NCBI GenBank assembly: GCA_947468785.1
Contig: CANIMS010000097.1
Location: 1 to 6,416, forward strand
Origin: Betaproteobacteria bacterium
GTDB taxonomy: Bacteria; Pseudomonadota; Gammaproteobacteria; Burkholderiales; Burkholderiaceae
Length of the DNA stretch: 6,416 nt
Direction: 5' to 3'
Numbering within the stretch: position 1 is the stretch's first letter; each line of letters starts with the position of its first letter. A program made the position numbers and the translations under genes. Under the pieces are notes generated by a model that was not told the origin of the DNA, did not search any database, and worked only from the letters and a program-made list of their open reading frames with translations. Positions 1 to 5,567 of this stretch are shown here, piece by piece.

Positions 1-1344
1 TATATTTCCATTAAAAATCAAGAACTTAAAGATAAAACTTCAAATCAAGATGAAATTCTTGAGCTCTGGGCCCAAATTGTCCATATCCCTTTAGTAGAGA
101 CCTTTAATTCTGCGGCATTCCAGTTTGGCTGGGACTCCTTTTGGAAGCTTTCAAGCGATCAAGATGGCTCAGTGAGTCCGAAGGTGCAATTGTCTGCGAA
201 GTGGCAACTTGTGACCTTGCTCATGAATCCTGAGTTTTCTGAAACGCAATCTCTGTTAAGCGACTGGATTCACAAACACCCCCACTCCACTCTTGAGCAG
301 TTATCCCATTTAGATTTTGTCGGTTTACAAAAATTAACTAAGAAGTACTTAGAAGAATTGGCTGAGAACGAGTCGATCTATACCTTGGCTGCGAAAGAGC
401 TTCTTATTAAGCTACAGCCAAAAAATGAAGCACTCTCTTCTCTTTGGGCTGAGTGGATTGAAAATCAAAATGAAGATGCGCTTCTACAAGCTGCTGAACT
501 AGGTCTTACTAGTGCGCGACTGAGCTTAGGTTTGCGCCTTGCGCAGCTTGATGAGAGTAATGATGCTCAAGACAGCACAAAACCTTCTAAGTCAAATGCA
601 TCTCTCAAAAAGGCAGCCTACTGGTTAGAGCTAGCTGCTAAAGATGGCGATCTCAATGCTTGGTATGCCCTGGGAGAAATTTATCGCCGCCCACAATTTT
701 CAGGATATAACGCTGCCGAAAGCGATCGCTGTTTTGATCGTGCCGCAGATCTTGGTCATCCACAGGCCCAATTTCGTAAGGCCGCCAATCTTTGGCGTAA
801 GCGTGAAAAATTGGATGAAAAGGTTCGAGGTCTTCAGGCCTCCTATTGGGTATGGCAAGCTCATCAGCAAGGAGTGGCTGAAGCAAAAGAATTACTTTCC
901 AAAATTTTAGAGAGTTCGCCAAAGCCCCAACAAAATGATTGGTATGAATTAGCGCTTTATGCGGAACAAGCCTTAAGCCATCATGCAGAGCATAAGCTTG
1001 ATTTAGATTGGATCTTGATGTGCCATCGCTTGATTATTGCCAACCAATTTAATTTCAGCAAAGCTGAATTACTTCTCTCCGATATTGGTCAATTACAGCA
1101 TGAGCACTGTGTTGTTGTAGATATACGCTGGGAGTTGCCAAAGATTTTGCCTAGGCTGATTCAGATTGAAAGTATCCAACAACGCCGCGCTCTTTTGGCA
1201 GCAGGCAAAATTTTTGCCGGAGCTGAATTGGATATTGAGGGTAACTTACGTCAACGACGCTATCGTTTTGATCGCGTCACTCAATGGCTCACGAATACTT
1301 TTTCTAAAAACGTCAAGAATCAAGCTGACGCTGAACTCGCTTGA
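1..1344 (+). CDS. Sel1-repeat (TPR-like) protein, 5' end outside window
   Basis: The reading frame is open from base 1 to the TGA at 1342-1344, giving 447 residues, so the gene starts upstream of the window. The GTG at 172 is only an internal codon with no clear ribosome site. Sel1-type helical repeats are visible at about 469-549 (ALLQAAELG, then ARLSLGLRLA), 604-708 (AAYWLELAAKDGD, then AWYALGEIYRRP), 709-807 (CFDRAADLGHPQAQFRKAA) and, more weakly, 832-909 (SYWVWQAHQQGVAEAKELL). The first 150 and last 140 residues show no motif I recognise, but are rich in Leu, Ala, Glu and Gln and probably helical. I see no membrane segment in the visible part. Sel1 repeats usually form scaffolds that bind other proteins, and no enzymatic motif was seen, so the partner and role are unknown. 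The gene converges on tatC and overlaps it by 25 bp. The family call is fairly sure; the function is not. Confidence 0.8.
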   Translation, partial: YISIKNQELKDKTSNQDEILELWAQIVHIPLVETFNSAAFQFGWDSFWKLSSDQDGSVSPKVQLSAKWQLVTLLMNPEFSETQSLLSDWIHKHPHSTLEQLSHLDFVGLQKLTKKYLEELAENESIYTLAAKELLIKLQPKNEALSSLWAEWIENQNEDALLQAAELGLTSARLSLGLRLAQLDESNDAQDSTKPSKSNASLKKAAYWLELAAKDGDLNAWYALGEIYRRPQFSGYNAAESDRCFDRAADLGHPQAQFRKAANLWRKREKLDEKVRGLQASYWVWQAHQQGVAEAKELLSKILESSPKPQQNDWYELALYAEQALSHHAEHKLDLDWILMCHRLIIANQFNFSKAELLLSDIGQLQHEHCVVVDIRWELPKILPRLIQIESIQQRRALLAAGKIFAGAELDIEGNLRQRRYRFDRVTQWLTNTFSKNVKNQADAELA

Positions 1345-1345
1345 T
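1319..1345. terminator. Inverted repeat over both stop codons, possible weak terminator
   Basis: Arms ATCAAGC (1319-1325) and GCTTGAT (1339-1345) pair perfectly over 7 bp around a 13-nt loop. The stop codon of the plus-strand Sel1 gene lies in the right arm and the stop codon of minus-strand tatC in the left arm. On the minus strand the stem is followed by TCTTGACGTTTTTAG, a broken T-rich stretch. On the plus strand no T-tract follows. It could act as a weak terminator for the tat end of the operon, or simply reflect both genes ending in GCT TGA T. Terminator function is inferred. Confidence 0.3.
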
Positions 1346-2114
1346 CGTCTGAGCTCTCATCTTCTGGTGAGGGCTTAGGTACATAGAGTCGCGCAATTAA
1401 TAATCCGAGCTCATACAACAGAGTCATGGGTACCGCTAAAAGAAGTTGTGAAAGCACATCTGGCGGCGTCACGATAGCTGAGATCACAAACGCTCCCACG
1501 ATGACATATGGCCGAATCTCCCTGAGTTTAGCCAAGGTCACAATTTTCATATGGACCAGAACCACAACCACTACAGGTACCTCAAAGGTGATACCGAAAG
1601 CTAAAAAGGTAGTCATTGCAAAGCTAAGATATTTATCAATATCTGTAGACATCTCCGCGCCCAAGGGTGCGTTATAACTGGCCATAAAATTAAAGACCGT
1701 AGGGAAGACTAAGAGGTAAGCAAATGCCATGCCGATAATAAATAAGGAATAGCTACTCACTACCAAAGGCAAAATTAACTTACGCTCATGCATATATAGT
1801 CCAGGCGCAATAAATGCCCAGAGCTGATACATCACCACAGGTAGTGCAATCAAAAAAGCCACTAGCATCGTGACCTTCATGGGGACAAAAAATGAACCCG
1901 TTACATCAGTCACAATCATCTTGCCGCCAGCAGGTAATGCTTTAAGTAATGGTTGTGCAAATAAATGAAAAATATCTGGTGCCCAATAGACCAAGCACAC
2001 GAAGACAACAATAATTGCCAATGCAGATTTAATGACGCGATCGCGCAGTTCAAATAAATGCGAAAGGAAGGATTCTTGTAATCCAGAATCTTCGGTAGAA
2101 GTATCTTGTGTCAT
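1320..2114 (-). CDS. tatC: TatC, twin-arginine translocase receptor subunit
   Basis: TatC is the polytopic inner-membrane receptor that, with TatB, recognises twin-arginine signal peptides and, with TatA, exports folded proteins. The protein has 264 residues, close to the usual length of about 250-260. Six hydrophobic segments are visible at roughly 28-48, 76-98, 115-140, 160-187, 200-214 and 219-242. Family hallmarks are present: the cytoplasmic N-terminal SHLFELRDR (18-26), the FIAPGLYMHER loop with Glu110 at the signal-peptide binding site, and FEVP with Glu178 in the fourth membrane helix. The C-terminal tail after KPSP is short, acidic and Ser-rich (about 250-264). Start is ATG at 2114, 7 bp after the tatB stop, with no strong Shine-Dalgarno, so translation may be coupled to tatB. 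The 3' end overlaps the convergent Sel1-repeat gene by 25 bp. Identity is essentially certain. Confidence 0.98.
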   Translation of the reverse strand: MTQDTSTEDSGLQESFLSHLFELRDRVIKSALAIIVVFVCLVYWAPDIFHLFAQPLLKALPAGGKMIVTDVTGSFFVPMKVTMLVAFLIALPVVMYQLWAFIAPGLYMHERKLILPLVVSSYSLFIIGMAFAYLLVFPTVFNFMASYNAPLGAEMSTDIDKYLSFAMTTFLAFGITFEVPVVVVVLVHMKIVTLAKLREIRPYVIVGAFVISAIVTPPDVLSQLLLAVPMTLLYELGLLIARLYVPKPSPEDESSDDQASSASA

Positions 2115-2121
2115 TAATTAA

Positions 2122-2598
2122 TTATTTGCCTGCACTGTGATGAAAGCGTTTCATTCTGGCTGCACCAGATTGCACGCGAGTACGAATTCCAGCTGAGCGT
2201 TTGAACCAAACAGGTCTAGCAGCTCGGCGCACACCCCAGCTATTGCGGCCTTGACGCTTCGATTTGCGTAAGACCTCTTGCTCATCAGGGGGAAGCTTCT
2301 CAAAATTGGTTTCAAAAATATCGGCTTGATCACTCAAATTAGCGCTCGCCTCTTGAACAGTTGAGTTGATACTGTCCTCAACTTCTTTGAAAGCAGATGT
2401 ACTTTCTTCTCGAAGTTTTTTAAATTCTTCAATCTCCATCTGGCGATTGACTTCGGATTTGATGTCAGCCATGTAACGCTGAGCGCGCCCAAATAGATTG
2501 CCAGCCATCCGAGCAACTTTTGGTAAACGCTCTGGACCAATCACCACTAATGCCACCACTGCTATGAGCGCAAGTTTTGAAACTCCAAGATCAATCAT
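2122..2598 (-). CDS. tatB: TatB, twin-arginine translocase subunit
   Basis: TatB pairs with TatC to form the receptor complex for twin-arginine precursors at the inner membrane. The 158-residue protein has the classic layout: a single N-terminal membrane helix (about 5-20), the GPERLP hinge (21-26), an amphipathic helix (about 27-57) and a long, charged, mostly helical region to about 100. The hinge form GPERLP and the longer tail favour TatB over TatA. Position 8, a Glu in E. coli TatB, is Lys here; as I recall, other Burkholderiales TatB proteins share this. Residues 111-158 carry 16 Lys/Arg and no acidic residue, an unusually basic tail. Start is ATG at 2598. No strong Shine-Dalgarno is seen in the 37-bp gap after tatA. 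It lies between tatA and tatC, as expected. Confidence 0.96.
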   Translation of the reverse strand: MIDLGVSKLALIAVVALVVIGPERLPKVARMAGNLFGRAQRYMADIKSEVNRQMEIEEFKKLREESTSAFKEVEDSINSTVQEASANLSDQADIFETNFEKLPPDEQEVLRKSKRQGRNSWGVRRAARPVWFKRSAGIRTRVQSGAARMKRFHHSAGK

Positions 2599-2635
2599 TT
2601 ATAAACCGCATGAATTTCTATCTGCGCTATTGCGA

Positions 2636-2857
2636 TTATTTATTTACATCTTTGGCGTGAACATCAACCGTTTTATCTGCAGTTGCAGCGGTTTGTTGAA
2701 TCTGCTCCTTAGGCTCTTCTGATGTCTTCATGCCATCTTTAAAACCTTTCACAGCTCCGCCCAAGTCTTGGCCCATATTTCGTAATTTTTTGGTGCCAAA
2801 CACCAACATCACGATGACCAACACAATCAACCAATGCCAAATGCTAAATGAACCCAT
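2636..2857 (-). CDS. tatA: TatA, twin-arginine translocase pore-forming subunit
   Basis: TatA oligomerises at the TatBC receptor and makes the passage for folded Tat substrates across the inner membrane. The 73-residue protein is a little shorter than E. coli TatA (89). It has a short hydrophobic helix (about 6-20) with a polar residue, His8, where E. coli has Gln8. The invariant Phe20-Gly21 hinge is followed by [23 protein letters not shown], shown here only by its key parts KKLRNMGQ and GFKDGMK, which form the amphipathic helix (22-44). The rest is a hydrophilic, charged tail. The start ATG at 2857 is well supported by an AAGGAG site seven bases upstream. The gap to the HIT gene is 16 bp. 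The strong ribosome site suggests TatA is made in excess over TatB and TatC, as in other bacteria. Confidence 0.97.
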   Translation of the reverse strand: MGSFSIWHWLIVLVIVMLVFGTKKLRNMGQDLGGAVKGFKDGMKTSEEPKEQIQQTAATADKTVDVHAKDVNK

Positions 2858-2864
2858 TTTTTAT

Positions 2865-2870
2865 CTCCTT
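2865..2870 (-). promoter_or_regulatory. Strong Shine-Dalgarno site of tatA
   Basis: AAGGAG on the minus strand lies 7 nt before the tatA ATG (2857). It is the clearest ribosome site in the tat part of the operon, while tatB and tatC have only weak ones. This fits the higher amount of TatA needed by the translocase. Confidence 0.8.
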
Positions 2871-2873
2871 GGA

Positions 2874-3230
2874 TTATTTTTTCCAGGGACGCGGACCGCC
2901 CATCACATGTAAATGCAAGTGATAGACCTCCTGCCCTCCATCCGCACCATTGTTTACCATCAATCTAAAGCCGCCTTCCTTGCCAGGACGACAGCCTTGC
3001 TCTTTGGCAAGACGGGGTGCTAATTCCATCATTCTACCTAGCAAAGGAGCATCTATGCTTTCTGTTGACTCCAACATAGGGATATGTTTTTTAGGAATCA
3101 TCAAAAAATGCACTGGCGCAGCCGGATTAATGTCTTTAAAAGCGTATATTTCCTCGTCCTCATAGACCTTTTGAGACGGGATTAAGCCTTTAGAAATCTT
3201 GCAAAACAGGCAATTTGGATCGTTTGACAT
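2874..3230 (-). CDS. hinT: HIT-family (HinT-like) nucleotide hydrolase
   Basis: This is a histidine-triad protein of the HINT branch, which hydrolyses purine nucleoside phosphoramidates and aminoacyl-adenylates in the cytoplasm. Its physiological substrate is not settled. The 118-residue length matches HinT proteins (E. coli 119). The triad HLHLHV lies at 104-109, with the middle His106 as the expected nucleophile, and the short GGPRPW tail follows. Near the N-terminus a CLFCKI motif (Cys7, Cys10) is seen, a pair that binds zinc in some family members. The core YAFKDINPAAPVHFL segment with following PKKHIP is typical. Start is ATG at 3230, 3 bp after the hisE stop, with AAGGAA (3237-3242) inside the end of hisE as ribosome site. 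A link to histidine synthesis or Tat export is not known. The family call is certain; the gene symbol is by analogy. Confidence 0.93.
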   Translation of the reverse strand: MSNDPNCLFCKISKGLIPSQKVYEDEEIYAFKDINPAAPVHFLMIPKKHIPMLESTESIDAPLLGRMMELAPRLAKEQGCRPGKEGGFRLMVNNGADGGQEVYHLHLHVMGGPRPWKK

Positions 3231-3233
3231 GGC

Positions 3234-3635
3234 CTATTCCTTGCCAGAGGCTTTTCTAGCAGCCTTTTCCTCAATTCCTGAGGTGCCCAAACGACGGTCT
3301 AACTCTTCAATGACGTCCTCAGGACGCAAATTAAATTGTGACAAGGCAATCAGACAATGAAACCAAAGATCCGCCATCTCTCCCACCAAGAGCTTTTTCT
3401 GCTCTGGCGCTAGGTTAGAGCTACGTACATCCTTGGCAGCCATGACAGCCTCCGTAGCCTCTTCCCCAATCTTTTTCAAGATTCCATCATCACCCTTTGA
3501 AAAGAGCAGCGCGGTATAAGAGGTTTTGGGATCAGACTGACCAGCCTTAAAAGCGTCTCGACGCTGATCGACCACATCGGCCAAGTGGGCAAATGCAGAA
3601 TCTAAATTTTTCGGTAGTTTATTGCTGCTATCCAT
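3234..3635 (-). CDS. hisE: Phosphoribosyl-ATP pyrophosphatase HisE
   Basis: HisE carries out the second step of histidine synthesis, hydrolysing PR-ATP to PR-AMP and pyrophosphate. It has the all-alpha MazG-like fold. With the chosen ATG the protein has 133 residues. The metal-binding motif is visible as [16 protein letters not shown] (54-69; Glu58, Glu59, Glu62) and GEMADLWFH (85-93; Glu86, Asp89). A substrate-contacting [11 protein letters not shown] segment precedes it, and the tail is Lys/Ala-rich. The frame also runs on to a TTG at 3669-3671, which would add 12 residues and overlap vapC; I prefer the ATG because the added residues do not look like the family. Upstream of the ATG there is a run of seven A but no Shine-Dalgarno. 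hisE normally follows hisI directly, and here vapBC lies between them. Free-standing HisE, unlike the fused HisIE of E. coli, is usual in this lineage. Confidence 0.95.
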   Translation of the reverse strand: MDSSNKLPKNLDSAFAHLADVVDQRRDAFKAGQSDPKTSYTALLFSKGDDGILKKIGEEATEAVMAAKDVRSSNLAPEQKKLLVGEMADLWFHCLIALSQFNLRPEDVIEELDRRLGTSGIEEKAARKASGKE

Positions 3636-3654
3636 CGTTACTTTTTTTGAACAA

Positions 3655-4047
3655 CTATGTCCAATCTTCAACTTTCAGTTTTTTGACTCTTTTAAAAGCC
3701 TGATCATTTGTGACTAAGGTCGCCCCAATTGAAAATGCATGTGCAGCTATCTGCATATCAAAGACTCCAAGACTATTACCTTTAGTCTCCAGCTCTGCCC
3801 TCAAGTTACCATAATGCTGAGCTGCGTCGCTATTCCAAGCCAGGACCTCTACTCTTTTTAAAAATTCTTGCACAACTTTATGGAGATTTTTGGCCTCCGC
3901 TTTACGCGCTAATCCGTAGCGCAGCTCTCCCTCAGTAATCACTGATAAGCATAGACTATCCAAGGGAAGGCTAGTAATTCTTTTAGTGACGCTTGGATGC
4001 TGTTTCAGAAAATAGCTTACCGTATTGGTATCCAACATGTACGTCAT
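3655..4047 (-). CDS. vapC: VapC toxin, PIN-domain ribonuclease
   Basis: This is the toxin of a type II toxin-antitoxin pair. PIN-domain VapC proteins are Mg-dependent endoribonucleases; the group this resembles, including those of Shigella, Salmonella and Haemophilus, cuts initiator tRNA-fMet. With the ATG at 4047 it has 130 residues, the usual length. The acidic active-site residues are visible: Asp6 in MLDTN, Glu41 in ITEGELRYG, Asp97 in [11 protein letters not shown], and Asp115 in the LVTNDQAF segment. The toxin therefore looks catalytically intact. The ATG overlaps the vapB stop as TGATG; a GTG one codon earlier (4048-4050) is an alternative start. Coupled translation with vapB is likely, keeping antitoxin in excess. 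It ends 19 bp before the hisE ATG. The tRNA target is inferred from family resemblance only. Confidence 0.94.
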   Translation of the reverse strand: MTYMLDTNTVSYFLKQHPSVTKRITSLPLDSLCLSVITEGELRYGLARKAEAKNLHKVVQEFLKRVEVLAWNSDAAQHYGNLRAELETKGNSLGVFDMQIAAHAFSIGATLVTNDQAFKRVKKLKVEDWT

Positions 4048-4304
4048 CACTTGAGCTCATCCAAAGGATCCCGATTTTCTATTTCTTGCTGACGATCTTG
4101 AGGGCTCAAGAAATCTGCTGGAACCTCAGCCTGCTTTAGCGCTAAGAAAAAGTCACCCCAGTCATCTGGTTTGCGCGAGAGAATGAGATCGCCAGTGGCG
4201 GGGTCTCGCCTAATAAACACCTCACGTTCCTCAAAGCGAAATTCAGCAGGCAAGCGTACAGCTTGGCTCCGCCCATTCATGAAAATTTTTGCTGTTTGAC
4301 CCAT
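4047..4304 (-). CDS. vapB: VapB antitoxin, AbrB/MazE-type DNA-binding protein
   Basis: VapB binds and blocks VapC, and the complex represses its own promoter. The 85-residue protein has an N-terminal swapped-hairpin AbrB/MazE-like DNA-binding domain (about 4-46), with the typical [15 protein letters not shown] start, an EFRF segment and the strand EVFIRR. The C-terminal part (47-85), with DDWGDFF and the closing NRDPLDEL, matches the toxin-wrapping tail of VapB proteins that partner tRNA-fMet-cutting VapC. Start is ATG at 4304, with a strong AAGGAG eight bases upstream. The stop TGA overlaps the vapC start. A 24-bp inverted repeat directly upstream is the likely operator. Base use is not obviously different from the his genes around it, so any transfer was old or from a related genome. 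Confidence 0.92.
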   Translation of the reverse strand: MGQTAKIFMNGRSQAVRLPAEFRFEEREVFIRRDPATGDLILSRKPDDWGDFFLALKQAEVPADFLSPQDRQQEIENRDPLDELK

Positions 4305-4312
4305 CGCCTGAA

Positions 4313-4318
4313 CTCCTT
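4313..4318 (-). promoter_or_regulatory. Shine-Dalgarno site of vapB
   Basis: AAGGAG on the minus strand lies 8 nt before the vapB ATG. Its first base, at 4318, touches the outer end of the inverted repeat 4318-4341. It is far stronger than any site before hisI, hisE or vapC, favouring excess antitoxin. Confidence 0.75.
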
Positions 4319-4341
4319 GGTATATATCAAAGTATATACCA
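4318..4341. promoter_or_regulatory. Putative VapB/VapBC operator, 24-bp inverted repeat
   Basis: The plus strand reads TGGTATATA, then TCAAAG, then TATATACCA: two perfectly complementary 9-bp arms (4318-4326 and 4333-4341) around a 6-nt spacer. It lies 14 bp upstream of the vapB start codon. VapBC complexes are known to bind inverted repeats upstream of their own genes, so this is the obvious operator. It also covers possible -10 sequences, so binding would block RNA polymerase. Binding is inferred from position and symmetry. Confidence 0.65.
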
Positions 4342-4350
4342 TACTATCAA
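4321..4350 (-). promoter_or_regulatory. Candidate vapBC promoter
   Basis: On the minus strand, TTGATA (4345-4350) resembles a -35 box. TATATA (4321-4326) follows at an 18-bp spacing and could be the -10, although it leaves almost no leader. TATACT (4331-4336) is a better -10 match, five of six, with a more sensible leader, but lacks a good -35. Both -10 candidates lie in the operator repeat. This is suggestive only, since the region is AT-rich by nature. Confidence 0.35.
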
Positions 4351-4370
4351 ATCAGCTCGCTAATAACTAT

Positions 4371-4391
4371 CCCAAATAAGGGAAGTTTGGG
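4371..4391. repeat. Small inverted repeat just after hisI
   Basis: CCCAAA (4371-4376) and TTTGGG (4386-4391) form a 6-bp stem with a 9-nt loop immediately after the hisI stop codon. No T-tract follows on the minus strand (ATAGTTATTA comes next), so it is not a convincing terminator. Read-through into vapBC is therefore expected. It could protect or mark a 3' end. Confidence 0.3.
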
Positions 4392-4787
4392 TCAGCCTTT
4401 ACTGATTTTGACCCAATCTGCCCTATCGCTATCCCACTGCATGAAGAAACAGCTATGCTCACCCGTATGGCATGCAATGCCGTCTTTTTGCTCAACCATC
4501 AGCACTAAGGTATCGCCATCGCAATCCAAGCGAATTTCTTTGACTTTTTGAGTATGTCCAGACTCTTCACCCTTGTGCCACAGTTTTTGTCTAGAGCGAG
4601 TCCAATAGACAGCCTCACCCAAACGTATCGTTGCAAGTAAAGCGTCACGATTCATCCAAGCCATCATCAAAATATCATTACTTCCAACTTCTTGAGCAAT
4701 GACGGGAACAAGACCCTGTTCATTCCAAGCAATAGCATCTAGCCATGGGCCTGCTTGCAAAGTTTTAATCGGGGTAAATGAGCTCAT
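4392..4787 (-). CDS. hisI: Phosphoribosyl-AMP cyclohydrolase HisI
   Basis: HisI opens the adenine ring of PR-AMP, the third step of histidine synthesis, giving ProFAR for HisA. It is a zinc- and magnesium-dependent cytoplasmic homodimer. The 131-residue length is that of single-domain HisI, with no fused HisE. Visible hallmarks are MMAWMN (41-46), [18 protein letters not shown] (61-78), the metal-binding DCDGDT (88-93; Asp88, Asp90, Asp92 for Mg) and the zinc cysteines Cys89, Cys106 and Cys113 in [11 protein letters not shown]. Start is ATG at 4787, 21 bp after hisF, with no clear Shine-Dalgarno. A perfect 10-bp palindrome (ACTGTACAGT, 4794-4803) lies in that gap. Its 3' neighbour is vapB rather than the expected hisE. 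Confidence 0.97.
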   Translation of the reverse strand: MSSFTPIKTLQAGPWLDAIAWNEQGLVPVIAQEVGSNDILMMAWMNRDALLATIRLGEAVYWTRSRQKLWHKGEESGHTQKVKEIRLDCDGDTLVLMVEQKDGIACHTGEHSCFFMQWDSDRADWVKISKG

Positions 4788-4808
4788 AGATCAACTGTAC
4801 AGTGAATC

Positions 4809-5567
4809 TTAAATTCGAACTGGAATTCCTTGGGCGGCCATATATTCTTTTGCCTGTTGAACCGTGTATTCACCATAATGAAAGATGCTAGCCGCTAAAA
4901 CTGCATCGGCATGACCTTTGGTAATGCCGTCAACTAAATGCTGCAAATTACCTACGCCACCTGAAGCAATTACAGGAATATTGACCGCATCACTCACGGC
5001 TGCAGTCAGCGCTAAATCAAAACCATCCTTGCTACCATCTCGATTCATACTGGTTAATAGAATTTCACCAGCGCCGCGCTGAGCAACTTCTTTAGCCCAT
5101 ACCACCACATCTCTACCAGTAGCGGTTCGTCCGCCATGAGTAAATACTTCCCAATTACCGGCATCCGTTTGTTTAGCATCAATCGCCACCACAATGCATT
5201 GCGATCCATAATAGGCCGCCGCATCAGTAACTAAATCTGGATTTGCTACTGCAGAAGAATTCATGCTCACTTTATCTGCTCCAGCATTGAGCAAACGACG
5301 CACATCAGCCACTGCACGAACACCGCCGCCTACAGTCAGCGGGATAAATACTTGAGAAGCCACATCTTCAATAATGTGCAAAATTAAATCTCGCCCATCA
5401 GAAGTGGCGGTTATATCCAGGAAGGTGAGCTCGTCTGCGCCTTGCGTGTCATAACGTTTAGCAATTTCAACAGGGTCGCCAGCATCGCGTAGTCCAACAA
5501 AGTTGACGCCCTTGACCACACGCCCTGCCGTGACATCAAGGCACGGAATGATTCTTTTGGTTAACAC
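4809..5567 (-). CDS. hisF: Imidazole glycerol phosphate synthase cyclase subunit HisF
   Basis: HisF is the (beta/alpha)8-barrel half of imidazole glycerol phosphate synthase. It uses ammonia delivered by the HisH glutaminase to turn PRFAR into imidazole glycerol phosphate and AICAR, linking histidine and purine synthesis. The 252-residue length is standard. The two catalytic acids sit at the family positions, Asp11 in IIPCLDV and Asp130 in VVAIDAK. Also visible are RVVKG with Lys19, the phosphate-binding TVGGGVR (78-84) and ASGGVG (201-206), and LTSMNRDG (171-178). The start is GTG at 5567, giving the usual first residues before IIPCLD. It overlaps the hisA stop as TAGTG, one shared base, and no Shine-Dalgarno is evident, so translation is probably coupled to hisA. 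Confidence 0.98.
   Translation of the reverse strand: MLTKRIIPCLDVTAGRVVKGVNFVGLRDAGDPVEIAKRYDTQGADELTFLDITATSDGRDLILHIIEDVASQVFIPLTVGGGVRAVADVRRLLNAGADKVSMNSSAVANPDLVTDAAAYYGSQCIVVAIDAKQTDAGNWEVFTHGGRTATGRDVVVWAKEVAQRGAGEILLTSMNRDGSKDGFDLALTAAVSDAVNIPVIASGGVGNLQHLVDGITKGHADAVLAASIFHYGEYTVQQAKEYMAAQGIPVRI

Larger units (their letters stand above)
3650..4370. other. Probable vapBC insertion between hisI and hisE
   Basis: About 0.75 kb separates hisI from hisE and holds only vapB, vapC and their control region. hisI and hisE are adjacent, or fused, in most bacteria with both, so the module is inferred to be an insertion. An imperfect 9-bp direct repeat, matching at 8 of 9 bases, is seen near the edges: AATAACTAT at 4362-4370 and AACAACTAT at 3650-3658. 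It could be a scar or chance. No transposase, integrase or longer repeat is present. The exact borders are uncertain. Confidence 0.4.

Noticed and set aside
172..174. GTG as the start of the Sel1-repeat gene
   Set aside because: The frame is open without a stop all the way to base 1 with plausible protein sequence (for example a WAQIVHIPLVETF stretch), so this GTG is internal and the gene enters from outside the window.
653..922. Minus-strand and plus-strand small frames inside the Sel1-repeat gene
   Set aside because: They lie wholly inside a well-supported coding frame, have no ribosome site and show no recognisable protein features.
1426..1677. Plus-strand frame opposite tatC
   Set aside because: Low-complexity Thr/Lys-rich translation that mirrors the hydrophobic helices of TatC on the other strand; not a gene.
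2151..2540. Two alternative minus-strand frames and an opposing frame within tatB
   Set aside because: TatB is continuous with all expected features; the others are out-of-frame shadows.
4048..4050. GTG start of vapC one codon before the ATG
   Set aside because: Possible, but the ATG at 4047 in the TGATG overlap is the commoner arrangement and gives the usual MTYMLDTN beginning.
4371..4391. Rho-independent terminator between hisI and vapB
   Set aside because: The stem has only 6 bp and no T-run follows on the minus strand.
3655..4391. Insertion sequence or integron cassette carrying vapBC
   Set aside because: No transposase or integrase, no terminal inverted repeats at the borders and no attC-like structure could be found.
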